A stretch of 64,000 nucleotides of DNA. It comes from Opitutaceae bacterium TAV5 (GTDB lineage: Bacteria; Verrucomicrobiota; Verrucomicrobiia; Opitutales; Opitutaceae). The notes below the pieces were generated by a model. It was not told the DNA's origin. It was given only the letters and a program-made list of their open reading frames with translations, and did no database searches. Location of the stretch: positions 6,557,001 to 6,621,000 of the forward strand of contig CP007053.1 of NCBI GenBank assembly GCA_000242935.3. Reading direction: 5' to 3'. How positions within the stretch are numbered: position 1 is the stretch's first letter; each line of letters begins with the position of its first letter. Position numbers and translations under genes: made by a program. This document shows positions 46,589 through 55,351 of this stretch, piece after piece.

Positions 46589-47335
46589 ATGCCCATCCGC
46601 CTCTTCAGCACCGATCTCGACGGCACCCTGCTCGGCGACGCCGTCTCCACGCAGCGCTTCGCCGCAGCCTGGGCGGCGTTGCCTTCATCGCCGGAAAAGC
46701 CGCTGCTCGTTTTCAACAGCGGCCGGCTCGTCGATGACATGCGGGAGCTCGTCGCGGCCGGCTATCTTCCGGCCCCCGATTATTACATCGGCGGCGTCGG
46801 CACGCAGATCGCCGATGCGCGCACCGGCACACCGCTGGGCGCCTTCGCCGAGCATTTGCGCGACGGCTGGGATCGCCCTCGGGCCGACGCCATCATTGCC
46901 GCCACTCCGGGCATCGAACGCCAGCCCGACAAGTTCCAGCACGAGTTCAAGTCGAGCTGGTATCTCCGCGATGCCCCGCCCGCGCAACTCGCCGCCCTGC
47001 GCGACGCGCTCGCCGCCGCCGGGCTCGAAACCGGGCTGGTCTATTCCAGCCGCCGCGATCTCGACATCCTTCCCGCGCGCGCGACCAAGGGCGGCGCGCT
47101 CGCCTGGCTGGCCCGTCATATTAATATGGATACGGACTCCATCGTGGTTGCCGGCGACACCGGCAACGACAGTTCGATGTTCCAGGTTCCCGGCGTCCGC
47201 GGCATCATCGTCGGCAACGCGCTTCCCGAACTGGCCGAAGCGACCGCAGAGCACGCCGCGCGCATCCATCGCTCGCCGTATCCCGCCGCTGCCGGCGTCC
47301 TCGACGGACTGCGGGCGCACGGCCTCGAACTGTAA
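46589..47335 (+). CDS. HAD-IIB phosphatase, sucrose-phosphate-phosphatase-like
   Basis: The 248-residue protein begins LFSTDLDGTLLGDAV, with the HAD nucleophile Asp9 and Asp11, continues with LVFNSGRLVDDM (motif II), KGGALAWLARH (Lys of motif III) and IVVAGDTGNDSSMF (motif IV). This is the sucrose-phosphate phosphatase type of the HAD-IIB family. With the GT4 gene upstream it would remove the phosphate from the disaccharide phosphate. No ribosome site is clear before ATG 46589; the palindrome arm reaches within six bases of it. Next on the plus strand is a palindromic cluster, then the GH63-like gene comes in from the other side. Confidence 0.9.
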   Translation: MPIRLFSTDLDGTLLGDAVSTQRFAAAWAALPSSPEKPLLVFNSGRLVDDMRELVAAGYLPAPDYYIGGVGTQIADARTGTPLGAFAEHLRDGWDRPRADAIIAATPGIERQPDKFQHEFKSSWYLRDAPPAQLAALRDALAAAGLETGLVYSSRRDLDILPARATKGGALAWLARHINMDTDSIVVAGDTGNDSSMFQVPGVRGIIVGNALPELAEATAEHAARIHRSPYPAAAGVLDGLRAHGLEL

Positions 47336-47337
47336 AA

Positions 47338-47478
47338 ATGTGGTACGGGCATCCTGCCCGTGAAGTGGCATGGGCTTCCAGCCCATGTGACGCGGGCGGG
47401 ACGCCCGCGCCAAGCGGAGAGGCAACGCTCACGGGCAAGGATGCACGTGCCACGTCGGCAGGCGTCCCGCCCGCTCCG
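47338..47478. repeat. GC-rich palindromic cluster between converging genes
   Basis: It holds three small hairpins in a row (ACGGGC-GCCCGT, CATGGGC-GCCCATG, GCGGGCG-CGCCCGC), followed by a reverse-strand stretch (47422-47461) that matches 60359-60398 at 38 of 40 bases. The family is the same as the insert in the GH5-like gene. It lies between the HAD stop and the GH63-like stop. Confidence 0.85.
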
Positions 47479-47480
47479 GC

Positions 47481-50447
47481 TCACTCCTGCGCGGCGCACA
47501 CCTCCAGCCGCCCCGGCGTCGCCGCGCACGCTTCCGCCGCCAGCGTCACCGCCAGCAAGCCGGGCACCGGCTCCGACACCGCCGGCGATGCCAGTTCGCG
47601 GCCGTTCCACGTCACGCGGTAGCGCGGCCCGGCCTTCATGCACACGAGCACCGAACGTGCCATCCGTCCCCCCTCTCCGGGGAACAGAATCTCGCCCTCG
47701 AAACGCGTGGCCCGCGCCGAAAACCGCGACGCCCTCACCCAGGCGTCGAAACCGACGCTCAATCGCCCCGGACAATAACAGGCCGCGTAAAAAATCATCA
47801 CCGGCGTCGAAAGTCCGGAAAACTGGTGCCAGCCGCAGCCGCGTCCGGTCTCGATCAGGAAGTGCTCGAAACAGTGATACGACTCGTCCACCTCCGCGCG
47901 CCACGTTTCGAGCGCGCGCTGCGCAATGGCCAGCGCCAGGTCGGGGCGGGCGAGATCGAGCATCGTTTTCCAGAAAAACCACTGGTGCGGAAACCACACC
48001 GTGCCCGACCAGTAGCCGTCGCGCCGGTAATACGGCGCGGAGCGATCCACCGCCGACAGCCCGATCTCCGTCCACACCCGCGCCGGGTCGAACAACCGCT
48101 CCAGCAACCACCCGCGCCGCCCCGCATCGCCGACCGCTCCGGCCGTGCCCGCCACGAGCGGAAACAGCCCGTCGAGTCCCCGGTTGTAGTTTGCCCCGCT
48201 CGCCGGATGCCGGAGCGGCCCGGCGGGATTCCCGTCGGCATCATGGACGACATACGAATAATAACCCGCCTCCGCATCCCAGGCATGTCGCTCCAGCGCC
48301 TCGCCCAGCGCCGCGATGTCGGCCTCGTAACCGGCGACGTCCGCCGCCAGCGCCGCGTCGTCGTCGCCACCGCGGCCGGCGCCGCCGAGTTCGCGGGCGG
48401 CCAGCGCCAGCGTCTTCGCGCAGCGGATCGCCAGCGCCGTGGTAATGACCGGCGTCACGCGATCCGCCAGCTTCGCCTCGTGAACGTGTTTCTGCGGCGG
48501 GTAATCGTCCCAGCCGCCCGAGTTGTAAAAATAGTCCCAGCTCCGCAACAGACCCGAACGCAGGTTCCCCAATGTCGATCCCTCCGCGTGGCCCGCCAGA
48601 AAGCGGTAATACTGGCGCAGCGACGCGTAGTGTTTTTTCAGCGACGCCTTGCCCGCGGCTCCGCCCGCGCCGAGCCGGTTCCACACTTCGTGCGCCAGGT
48701 GGATTTGCATCGGCACCATGCTCCCGTGCTGGATGAACGCCGCGTGCGGATTGCCGGGCGCGGTCAGGTATTGTGCGAGGTTGTCCTCCGCCTGCGCGAC
48801 GTCGATCTCGAGCAACCCGAGCCCGATAAAGCCCGAGTCCCAGGTGTAGAGACTGTTCCACCAGCGGCCCGGCGGACGGTGCCGCACCTGCTGGCGCTGC
48901 GTATAAACCGGAAACACGGCGTTGCTCAACGTGGTGGCGGCCATCCGGTTCTGGCTGAAAGCAAACGCCCGCCCCGCCGGATTGGCCGCAAACGCAAACG
49001 CCCGCCTCCGCGCCGCACGATGCGCCGACTCATGCCGCGCCGCGCGCGCGGCGGCATCGCCCTCGAAAAATAATGCGAACGTTTCCGCGAGGGTCTCCGG
49101 CGATCCCTGGCACACGAGCCCCCAGATCACCGTGCGGGATTTCGGAGCGAGCGTGACGGGGCGGATGAACACATTGGTGAAATGCCCCTCGCCATCGCCG
49201 CGCAGGGTTTCGTTGACGTGATCGTGCGCCTTGTAACGGACAAAACTGTCGAGCTCGCTGCTGAGGATCTGCCGCACCTCGAAATCCTCCGTGTCCCACG
49301 CGATGCCGTAATGGGCGGGCGCATCGGGATATTTCAGGATCAGCCGGGCGCCGGGATCGTCCGGAACGGCGGCATTCCTGCCGCTGCCGTGAACGCCACG
49401 GGGCTGTTTCGTGGTGCGCAAGGCGTCCGGAAATCCGGATACGTTGTCCGGAAAGGCAGCGGCAGGAATGCCGCCGCTCCGCAAAATCTCCGGCCGCGGC
49501 GACCATTCCTTTTCGGCCACGACAACCGGTCCCGATGCGGCCGGCGCCAGCGCCAGAAACGCGATCTCCGCCGCCCCGCCACCTTCCATGGCTTCGAATC
49601 GCAGCGCGTGCTCCCCGGGAGCGAGTTTTCCGAGCGTCATTTCGATGTTCCGGAAGTCGTCATCAGCGAATGCCAGCGTCCCCGCTCTCTCCTGCGCATC
49701 CGGCCCGGCGAACCCGGTGACGCGAAAACTCCCCTGCCCTCGCCCGCGAACGACGAGCCGCGCCTCGTCCATCGGCTCCGTCAGCGCAAACGTGTAACGG
49801 ACCGTGTCGCCGGCATCGCGGCCGAAGCGTCCGCCGAGTCCGCTGCCGTCGAGAAAACCGTGGCCGCGCACTTCGCCGCGCAACAACCCGTCGGCCACGA
49901 GCCGGTCGCCGGGCGCGGACGCCGCAAAATCGAGCGTGTCGTAATCCAGCGGATGTTTTACGAGGAGTCCGCCGCCGTTGCTCCCGCCGCCACCGCCGCC
50001 ACCGGCCGCCGTCACCTCGATCCGGCGCAGGGCTTCGGCGGAATAATTGGAGGCCGTCGGAAAATTCATCGACGCCATCGCATGCAGCGCGACCGGCACG
50101 CCGCGCGCTGTCGCATTGACGAACTCGCACCGCACCCGCAGCCCCTCGCTGCCGCCGGCCTCGCCGGCCAGCGGAAACCAGGCGATGTCGGCATACACCT
50201 TGTCTTTCCAGACCAGTTCGTGACGCGTGCTGAAATACTCGAATGCCGGCCCGCATTCCCACGGATGCCAGCCCGATTCCCAGGTCACGTTGGGCACGTC
50301 GATCCGCCGCCGGTAGAGAGCGGGAAACACGCTCAGGTCAAACCGCAGCCCGAGCCGCCGGTCGGCGATATGGGACGCGCCGGCATAACGCTTGGAATAC
50401 GGCCCCCAGTCGGGGAGGGAAAGATCGTGGTTTTTCGGAGTAAACAT
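47481..50447 (-). CDS. GH63-like (MGH1-type) glycoside hydrolase with an in-frame palindromic insertion
   Basis: The 988-residue protein has a beta-domain at the N-terminus and an (alpha/alpha)-barrel C-terminal half (WWNSLYTWDSGFIGLGLLE, IQHGSMVPMQIHLAHEVWN, SWDYFYNSGGWDDYPP, YWSGTVWFPHQWFFWKTML), the pattern of GH63 and mannosylglycerate/glucosylglycerate hydrolases. The start ATG 50445-50447 lacks a signal peptide, so it should be cytoplasmic. It faces the GT4 and HAD genes across a repeat; a role in breaking down the sugar they make is a plausible guess. Around residues 320-365 an insertion (RSGGIPAAAFPDNVSG) is coded by the inverted repeat 49368-49475 and is probably not part of the family. 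Confidence 0.82.
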   Translation of the reverse strand: MFTPKNHDLSLPDWGPYSKRYAGASHIADRRLGLRFDLSVFPALYRRRIDVPNVTWESGWHPWECGPAFEYFSTRHELVWKDKVYADIAWFPLAGEAGGSEGLRVRCEFVNATARGVPVALHAMASMNFPTASNYSAEALRRIEVTAAGGGGGGGSNGGGLLVKHPLDYDTLDFAASAPGDRLVADGLLRGEVRGHGFLDGSGLGGRFGRDAGDTVRYTFALTEPMDEARLVVRGRGQGSFRVTGFAGPDAQERAGTLAFADDDFRNIEMTLGKLAPGEHALRFEAMEGGGAAEIAFLALAPAASGPVVVAEKEWSPRPEILRSGGIPAAAFPDNVSGFPDALRTTKQPRGVHGSGRNAAVPDDPGARLILKYPDAPAHYGIAWDTEDFEVRQILSSELDSFVRYKAHDHVNETLRGDGEGHFTNVFIRPVTLAPKSRTVIWGLVCQGSPETLAETFALFFEGDAAARAARHESAHRAARRRAFAFAANPAGRAFAFSQNRMAATTLSNAVFPVYTQRQQVRHRPPGRWWNSLYTWDSGFIGLGLLEIDVAQAEDNLAQYLTAPGNPHAAFIQHGSMVPMQIHLAHEVWNRLGAGGAAGKASLKKHYASLRQYYRFLAGHAEGSTLGNLRSGLLRSWDYFYNSGGWDDYPPQKHVHEAKLADRVTPVITTALAIRCAKTLALAARELGGAGRGGDDDAALAADVAGYEADIAALGEALERHAWDAEAGYYSYVVHDADGNPAGPLRHPASGANYNRGLDGLFPLVAGTAGAVGDAGRRGWLLERLFDPARVWTEIGLSAVDRSAPYYRRDGYWSGTVWFPHQWFFWKTMLDLARPDLALAIAQRALETWRAEVDESYHCFEHFLIETGRGCGWHQFSGLSTPVMIFYAACYCPGRLSVGFDAWVRASRFSARATRFEGEILFPGEGGRMARSVLVCMKAGPRYRVTWNGRELASPAVSEPVPGLLAVTLAAEACAATPGRLEVCAAQE
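49368..49475. repeat. GC-rich palindromic element inside the GH63-like gene
   Basis: Arms 49368-49388 and 49455-49475 are perfectly complementary over 21 bases, extended by about six bases with one mismatch. The arm CGGAGCGGCGGCATTCCTGC resembles that of the element in queG (CGGAGCGGCGGCGTCCCCGC) with three differences. The frame is kept. Confidence 0.85.
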
Positions 50448-50643
50448 GGCGCGAGGGCTGAGTTGTCGAAACCGCCCGGTTTCTGTCCGGTCCGGGTGGG
50501 CCCGGCAAGGAGAAGTGCGCCCGGAAGCGTCCGGAAACGTGCGATGAAACCGTCGCCGCTTGCGAATGGCCCCGCTTCGGACAAAAATTTCGACTTCGCC
50601 CGCGTCTGCGGGACGGCAAGACTCATCCGGGAACCTCCAGAAA

Positions 50644-51057
50644 TTGAACAGAAGACAACAAAGAGAACGAAGAACAACCAAGGGCGCTCATCAGTCTTTT
50701 CTTCTCAAGGTGTTTATAATAAATGATTTTTAACTCAAAACCTGGTTCTTCGATGTTTTCAGGGGCGAGCATTCCGCTTCCCGCACTCGTGCCCCCCCTG
50801 ACGAGACAGAAAAGATTACGCGGCGGCGCAGAGCAGCGGAGCTTTCAAACCTTTTTTACACGAAGGACACAAAGAGCGCGAAGAACCAAAAAACCGGAAA
50901 ACCTTTTCCCGCTCCATCTTCGCGCCCTTTGCGAGCTTTGTGTAAAAATCCGCAATCCAGAGAGAGAAAAGGGGGAAAGGGGGTTGCCACTGAAAACGTC
51001 GAAGAACCCAAAATCTTCTTCGTTTCATCTTCGTTCTCTTTGTTTCCTTCTGTTCAA
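50644..51057. repeat. Large palindrome (TTGAACAGAAGG family, copy 2) with another element nested inside
   Basis: The left arm (50644-50680) matches 42055 onwards at 41 of 47 bases. The right arm, ending CTTCTGTTCAA, is 51014-51057. In copy 1 the arms are about 90 bases apart; here more than 330 bases lie between, and they include the second palindrome at 50853-50949. Confidence 0.8.
50853..50949. repeat. Imperfect palindrome (ACACAAAGG family, copy 2), nested
   Basis: Arms 50853-50885 and 50918-50949 pair with several mismatches; the left arm matches that at 39045-39076 at 27 of 32 bases. The element lies within the larger palindrome 50644-51057, so it may have inserted there. Confidence 0.8.
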
Positions 51058-51088
51058 AAACGAATTTTCAGAATCTCCCATCCACCAA

Positions 51089-52312
51089 ATGAAAGAACGC
51101 TCCGGCTCTTCGGCCTCGCCCGGCATCCCGCCTCACGCTTCCGCCCGTCATCCGGGTGTGATCCTGCCGGCAGTCGTGGCCAGCGCCGCGCTCGCGTTCT
51201 TCCCTCCCGTCATCACCGCGGCCACCCCTGCCACGGCTGCGGCCACCCCGGCTGCGACTCCGGCGGTAGCCGAGGCGCCGGTCGTCCTGCCGCCGCCGTT
51301 ACCCACCATCTGGGAAACGCCGCTCCCGGCCGACGACACCAACAACGCCCCCGCTTCCGCCACCCAGGCGGAATGGGACGCCGCCGTGGAAGCGCTCGTT
51401 TCCACCTTCGAACAGGCCACCGGCCGCAAGCTCGTCCCCGGCGAGAAACGCAAGGCTGGCCTCAAGATCTACACCGAATCCGGCCCCGGCCTCTCCACGC
51501 CGTTGCCCCTGACCCGCGCCGTCATCCGCGCCCTGGAACGCCGCGGCTTCGCCTCCGGCGACATCTTTCTGGTCGGGCTCAACCCGATCCGCCTGCGCAC
51601 CACCGGCTACCTGCCGCTTTCGGCCACCGACACCGCCCCGTTCGAGGGGCACCCGGTTTACGTCCTCGAATCGAAGCGGTTTTACGACCCGGTATGGTTT
51701 TACGACAGCCCCATCCCGTACCGTTTCGATCCCATCCTCTCCGGCCGCAACTACGCCTCGTACAATCCCTTTCCCGGCGAGGATATTTTCGGGCCGGGCA
51801 AACGCGACTCCGCCTTCGACGACGACCGCAAGAGCTTCCTCGCCACACCGCTCTTTCTCGACACCGATTTCTGGATCAACCTGCCCGTTTACAGCGACCA
51901 CAACATCGTCGGCGTCAACGGCGCGCTCGCCAACGCCACGATCTGGAATGCCTCCAACACCACGCGTTTTTTCCGGTCGTCCTCGACGGCGCCCGCCGCC
52001 GTCGCCGAGATGGCCGCGATCCCCGAACTGCGCATCACCTGGGCCTTCACCCTCGCCAGCCTCGGTCGCTGGCAATATATCGGCGGCCCGTCGTTCAACT
52101 CGCTCTACACGGTCTCCGAACCGCGCCTCTGGCTGAGCGCCGATCCGGTGGCGATGGACAGCCTCATGCTGCAAAAAATCAACCGCGCCCGCGAGGCGCA
52201 CGGCTTCAAGCCCGTGCCCGACGACGTACGCACGCTGGAATTTGCCGAAACGCTCGGCGTCGGCACCCGCCACCCGCCCGAGCCGGTGCTCGTTCCCGTG
52301 GGCAAACCATAA
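51089..52312 (+). CDS. Exported DUF362-like protein
   Basis: The 407-residue protein starts at ATG 51089, just after the palindrome. Residues 15-70 hold a hydrophobic segment (VILPAVVASAALAFFP) followed by an Ala/Thr/Pro-rich linker, so it is exported or membrane-anchored. The middle and end (FWINLPVYSDHNIVGVNGAL, ITWAFTLASLGRWQYIGGPS, LWLSADPVAMDSLMLQKI) resemble DUF362 proteins, where the DPVA-D element near the C-terminus is typical. The Cys-rich ferredoxin part of some relatives is absent. It is followed by the esterase gene after 99 bases. Family call is moderate; function unknown. Confidence 0.6.
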   Translation: MKERSGSSASPGIPPHASARHPGVILPAVVASAALAFFPPVITAATPATAAATPAATPAVAEAPVVLPPPLPTIWETPLPADDTNNAPASATQAEWDAAVEALVSTFEQATGRKLVPGEKRKAGLKIYTESGPGLSTPLPLTRAVIRALERRGFASGDIFLVGLNPIRLRTTGYLPLSATDTAPFEGHPVYVLESKRFYDPVWFYDSPIPYRFDPILSGRNYASYNPFPGEDIFGPGKRDSAFDDDRKSFLATPLFLDTDFWINLPVYSDHNIVGVNGALANATIWNASNTTRFFRSSSTAPAAVAEMAAIPELRITWAFTLASLGRWQYIGGPSFNSLYTVSEPRLWLSADPVAMDSLMLQKINRAREAHGFKPVPDDVRTLEFAETLGVGTRHPPEPVLVPVGKP

Positions 52313-52354
52313 CAACACCCGCGTCACGCCACCTTCCTTGATCCGGACGATTCG

Positions 52355-52392
52355 GGGTTGAATGTTCAGCATTCAGCATTCGATGTTCCCTC
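52355..52392. repeat. Single-armed repeat (GCATTCAGCATTC)
   Basis: The stretch contains GTTCAGCATTCAGCATTCGA with the direct repeat CAGCATT. It looks like one arm of a larger dispersed palindrome whose other arm is not here. It lies in the 99-base gap between the DUF362-like gene and the esterase gene. Confidence 0.4.
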
Positions 52393-52411
52393 TTTCCCGC
52401 TGCCTTCCGCC

Positions 52412-53308
52412 ATGCCTGCATCCGTCACAGCCGTTTCCGGCCCGCTCTCCTCTTCCGCCGTCACCCTCCTTCCGGACATCGCGTACCTCCCGCCCGACCG
52501 CGCCGAGAAACTCGACGCGTACCTCCCTCCCGCCGCGACCTTCCCCGGCCCCCATCCGGCGGTGCTTCTCATCCACGGCGGCGGCTGGCGCATCTGCGAC
52601 AAGGCCGATGGCCGCGAACGCAACATCGCGCAAAGCCTCGCGGCCTGCGGCTACGCCGTCTTTTCGATCAATTACCTCCTCAACGTCGGCGAGCACGATC
52701 CTGCCACCGGCCAGTTGAAGCTCACCCGCCTCGCCTGGCCGCAAAACCTCATCGACTGCAAGAGCGCCCTTCGTTTCCTCCGCGCCAAAGCCGCCCGCTT
52801 CAACATCGACCCCGCCCGCATCGCCGCGATGGGCGGCTCGGCCGGCGCGCACCTCGCCATGCTCGTCGGTGCGATGGCCCGCAGCGGACACCCGGCCGCC
52901 GCAGCCCTCGCCAGCCGCGGCGACTACGCCGACCAGCCGGCGCACGTTTCCTGCATCATCAACCTTTACGGCGACGCCGACATTCGCGGCCGTCGCGTCT
53001 CGCCCTTCGCCGGAGCCACGCCGGAGGAAACCGCCGCCAACGAGGAGGCCGCCTCGCCCGTCACGTATTTCGATAAAAACACCCCGCCCATGCTCATCGC
53101 CCACGGCACGGCGGACACCATCATCCCGGTCGAACGTTCCCGCCTGCTCGCCCGCATTCTCGAAGAAAAGGGACTCGACTACTGGTATGTGGAAATTGCC
53201 GGGGCGCCTCATACCTTCGACCTCCAGCCCGCGCAGATGGACCTGCGCCCCGTGGTTCTCGCTTTTCTCGAAAAACACCTCGGGAAGCCGACTCCGCGCA
53301 GTCGCTGA
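52412..53308 (+). CDS. Alpha/beta hydrolase, BD-FAE/esterase type
   Basis: The 298-residue protein has the oxyanion motif LLIHGGGWRICDKADG, the nucleophile GGSAGAHLAML, an Asp in HGTADTIIPVERS and the catalytic His in GAPHTFDLQP. This fits the HGGGW carboxylesterase group seen in secreted or cytoplasmic glycan esterases. No signal peptide is visible from ATG 52412. An in-frame ATG at 52358 would lie in the repeat and is not preferred. Given the neighbours a role in removing acyl groups from glycans is plausible. It converges with the beta-helix operon. Confidence 0.85.
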   Translation: MPASVTAVSGPLSSSAVTLLPDIAYLPPDRAEKLDAYLPPAATFPGPHPAVLLIHGGGWRICDKADGRERNIAQSLAACGYAVFSINYLLNVGEHDPATGQLKLTRLAWPQNLIDCKSALRFLRAKAARFNIDPARIAAMGGSAGAHLAMLVGAMARSGHPAAAALASRGDYADQPAHVSCIINLYGDADIRGRRVSPFAGATPEETAANEEAASPVTYFDKNTPPMLIAHGTADTIIPVERSRLLARILEEKGLDYWYVEIAGAPHTFDLQPAQMDLRPVVLAFLEKHLGKPTPRSR

Positions 53309-53378
53309 CACCTTTCAGCGACGTAAGAACGCCGTCAGTTCCGGGTCTCCACGATCTGACTACAACGTCACCCGGAGA

Positions 53379-53417
53379 GAAAGCGCGCCCCATGCGTTGC
53401 TGATGGAACGCGCTTTC
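53379..53417. repeat. Hairpin between converging genes
   Basis: Arms 53379-53387 (GAAAGCGCG) and 53409-53417 (CGCGCTTTC) are a perfect 9-base stem around 21 bases, lying between the esterase and beta-helix stops. There is no long T-tract, so a two-way terminator role is possible but unproven. Confidence 0.55.
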
Positions 53418-53461
53418 AGTGCTCATGTTGTTTTCCGCTCATTTTCCTCCGCTGTGATTCG

Positions 53462-55219
53462 TCAGCGCGGCATCTCAAGGAAGTCAGACGGGGCGCCAAT
53501 GGCGTCGGTGGCCATGCCGTCTTCCCACGCGCCGCGGTTGCGGCCACCGGGGAAATTCTTGACGCTGTCGGGCCAGCCTTGGCGGATGGGATAATCGCTG
53601 CCGGTATTTTTGCCGGGAGCGCCAGGGTGCAGGCGCAAGTCGCGTTTTTCGTCCGGAGTATTGATGTTGGCCGCACCGGTGCCCGGATGCACAAAGTGGC
53701 GTTCGAGTTGCGTGTCGGTGAGGGCGTCTTTTTCGGCGGCGTGAGTGTCGATGTTGTAAAGGTTGGCCTCCCAATGGTTGTCGCCGCCGTCATCGGTGCG
53801 CGAGGCTCCGCGAAAGACGATATTGGCCTTGGGCGAATGCGAGAAAAAGATGTTGTTGACGAAGTCGTAACCGTGCCAGCGGTCGGGATGGGGATCGGTG
53901 GTTTTTTCCCAGAGGTTGTAGGAGTTGGCGTAAAACGTGTTGTTATAGAATTTGATATTCTCGGCCTTGCCGGCCCAGTCGTGACCGCTCTTGATGCTGA
54001 AGCCGTTGTTCCTGGTTGCCGGGTTCATCCCGGTCTGAAGGCGCGTGGTTTCGACGACGTTGCGGTAAATGTAAATGGGGCCGGGGGTGTCGGTGGTGAC
54101 GCTGATGCCGGTCCAGGCTCCGCGGATGTGGTTGTTGTAAAACTCGATGTTGGCGGACCAGGGGGATTCGAGTTCGATGCCGTCGTCGAGAATGTGGGCC
54201 AGGGTGTTATGGTGGATGCGGACTCGGTTTTTGCGGATGCCCATGCCGTCCCATTGGCCGAGGATGAGGCATTCGCGGATTTCGCTGTCCTCAAGATTCT
54301 CGAGCCGGAGGCCGACGCCTTGCCAGGGGCCTTCGAAATGGGCTCGGGTGTAGGTACCGATTTCGTCCGTGTATCCGCCATGCCATTCCCAGTTGTCGGG
54401 AATGCCGTTGAGGATGCGCACGCGGGCAATGAGGACGTGGGTGAGGGTGGCGTTGGATTTGGCGGCGCTGAAGGATTCCATGCCGCGCCAGCAGTTGCGG
54501 ATGGTAATGTCCCGGACTTCGATGTGCGAAGCGGGTTTGCCGGTGTTGAGAAGGATGCCATAGGCGGCGCCGTTGCGGAGTTCGAGCGCGCGGATGCGGA
54601 GATGACTGTGATTGGCGAGGTCGATGACAGCGGGGGCGCGTCCGATACTGAGGGGCGTGCGGTTGGGATCCTTGTCACCGTCGAGTTTCAGGTAGATGTG
54701 CTGGTTGTCGCGAAAAATACCTTCGCCGCGTGGAGCGGCTTTGAGTCCCTGGAGGCTGGCATAGGTGGCAATGAGACGGTCGCAGCCGTGGTTGCCGGGG
54801 ACGCCGGTAAGGGAAACCCAGGTGTTCACACCGGGCAGGGTAATGCCGGTGATGGGAAGCACGGCGCGATGGCAGGTCAGGTTGAGGGTATTGTCAGTGA
54901 AGGGTGTCCACCGTGGATTCGAAGGGGAGATTTGCTGAAATGCGGGGTCTGCTCCATCAATGATGGTGGCGGGACCGGATCCTTCGAGTGTAATTGAAGC
55001 GTCGATACTCCCTGATTTTCTAAATGTAATGTTTTCATGATACACGCCGGAAGCGAGACGGATGGTGTCTCCGGGGGCGGCGGCATCAAGCGCGGCCTGA
55101 ATGGTGGCGTGGGTCTGTCGCGCACCGTCAGCGCGTTCGAGCGTGACGGCGGGAGCGGCAGACGCTGTCGATGCGGTCAGTGCCAGAGGTGCAAGGAGAT
55201 GTCGGAGAATGTTGTTCAT
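53462..55219 (-). CDS. Exported right-handed beta-helix protein
   Basis: The 585-residue protein has a signal peptide (LRHLLAPLALTASTASA), then HATIQAALDAAAPGDTIRLA and VYHENITFRKSGSIDASITL, the start of a NosD/pectate-lyase-like beta-helix. Repeated coils follow (LRIRALELRNGAAYGILLNT, HIEVRDITIRNCWRGMES, VRIHHNTLAHILDDGIELES, NIEFYNNHIRGAWTGISV, NIKFYNNTFYANSYNLW). This is a typical parallel beta-helix in glycan-processing proteins, but I cannot pick catalytic residues. It follows the pseudopilin gene by 132 bases across a hairpin repeat, on the same strand. Confidence 0.8.
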   Translation of the reverse strand: MNNILRHLLAPLALTASTASAAPAVTLERADGARQTHATIQAALDAAAPGDTIRLASGVYHENITFRKSGSIDASITLEGSGPATIIDGADPAFQQISPSNPRWTPFTDNTLNLTCHRAVLPITGITLPGVNTWVSLTGVPGNHGCDRLIATYASLQGLKAAPRGEGIFRDNQHIYLKLDGDKDPNRTPLSIGRAPAVIDLANHSHLRIRALELRNGAAYGILLNTGKPASHIEVRDITIRNCWRGMESFSAAKSNATLTHVLIARVRILNGIPDNWEWHGGYTDEIGTYTRAHFEGPWQGVGLRLENLEDSEIRECLILGQWDGMGIRKNRVRIHHNTLAHILDDGIELESPWSANIEFYNNHIRGAWTGISVTTDTPGPIYIYRNVVETTRLQTGMNPATRNNGFSIKSGHDWAGKAENIKFYNNTFYANSYNLWEKTTDPHPDRWHGYDFVNNIFFSHSPKANIVFRGASRTDDGGDNHWEANLYNIDTHAAEKDALTDTQLERHFVHPGTGAANINTPDEKRDLRLHPGAPGKNTGSDYPIRQGWPDSVKNFPGGRNRGAWEDGMATDAIGAPSDFLEMPR

Positions 55220-55258
55220 TGGATTTTAAGCAATTAGTGTTACGCGCCAGCGCTTGTT

Positions 55259-55325
55259 CGCAGGTTTCCAAACCTGCTGGCAGGGCGAAGCCCCGTTCCT
55301 TCATGGGGCAGGCTGGAAACCTGCG
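55259..55325. repeat. Palindrome between pseudopilin and beta-helix genes
   Basis: Arms 55259-55270 and 55314-55325 (CGCAGGTTTCCA and TGGAAACCTGCG) are perfectly complementary. The inside holds further hairpins (CCTGC-TGGCAGG, GCCCC-GGGGC). The sequence GTAACGCCAG recurs next to it at 55342 and 55361, and a close variant is at 55239. Confidence 0.8.
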
Positions 55326-55351
55326 ATACTTGTCGGGGCCTGTAACGCCAG

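Larger units (their letters stand above)
50448..51088. other. Gene-free interval with nested palindromes, 641 bases
   Basis: Between the divergent GH63-like and DUF362-like genes. It contains a large palindrome of the TTGAACAGAAG family with a second palindrome of the ACACAAAGG family inside it. The bases before the palindrome (50448-50640) probably hold the GH63-like promoter. The plus-strand gene's frame stays open through the repeats, but that part translates repeat sequence. No other gene seen. Confidence 0.7.

Noticed and set aside
50723-51088. N-terminal extension of the DUF362-like protein through the palindromes
   Set aside because: The added residues are translated repeat sequence (such as CELCVKIRNPE); a proper start lies at 51089.
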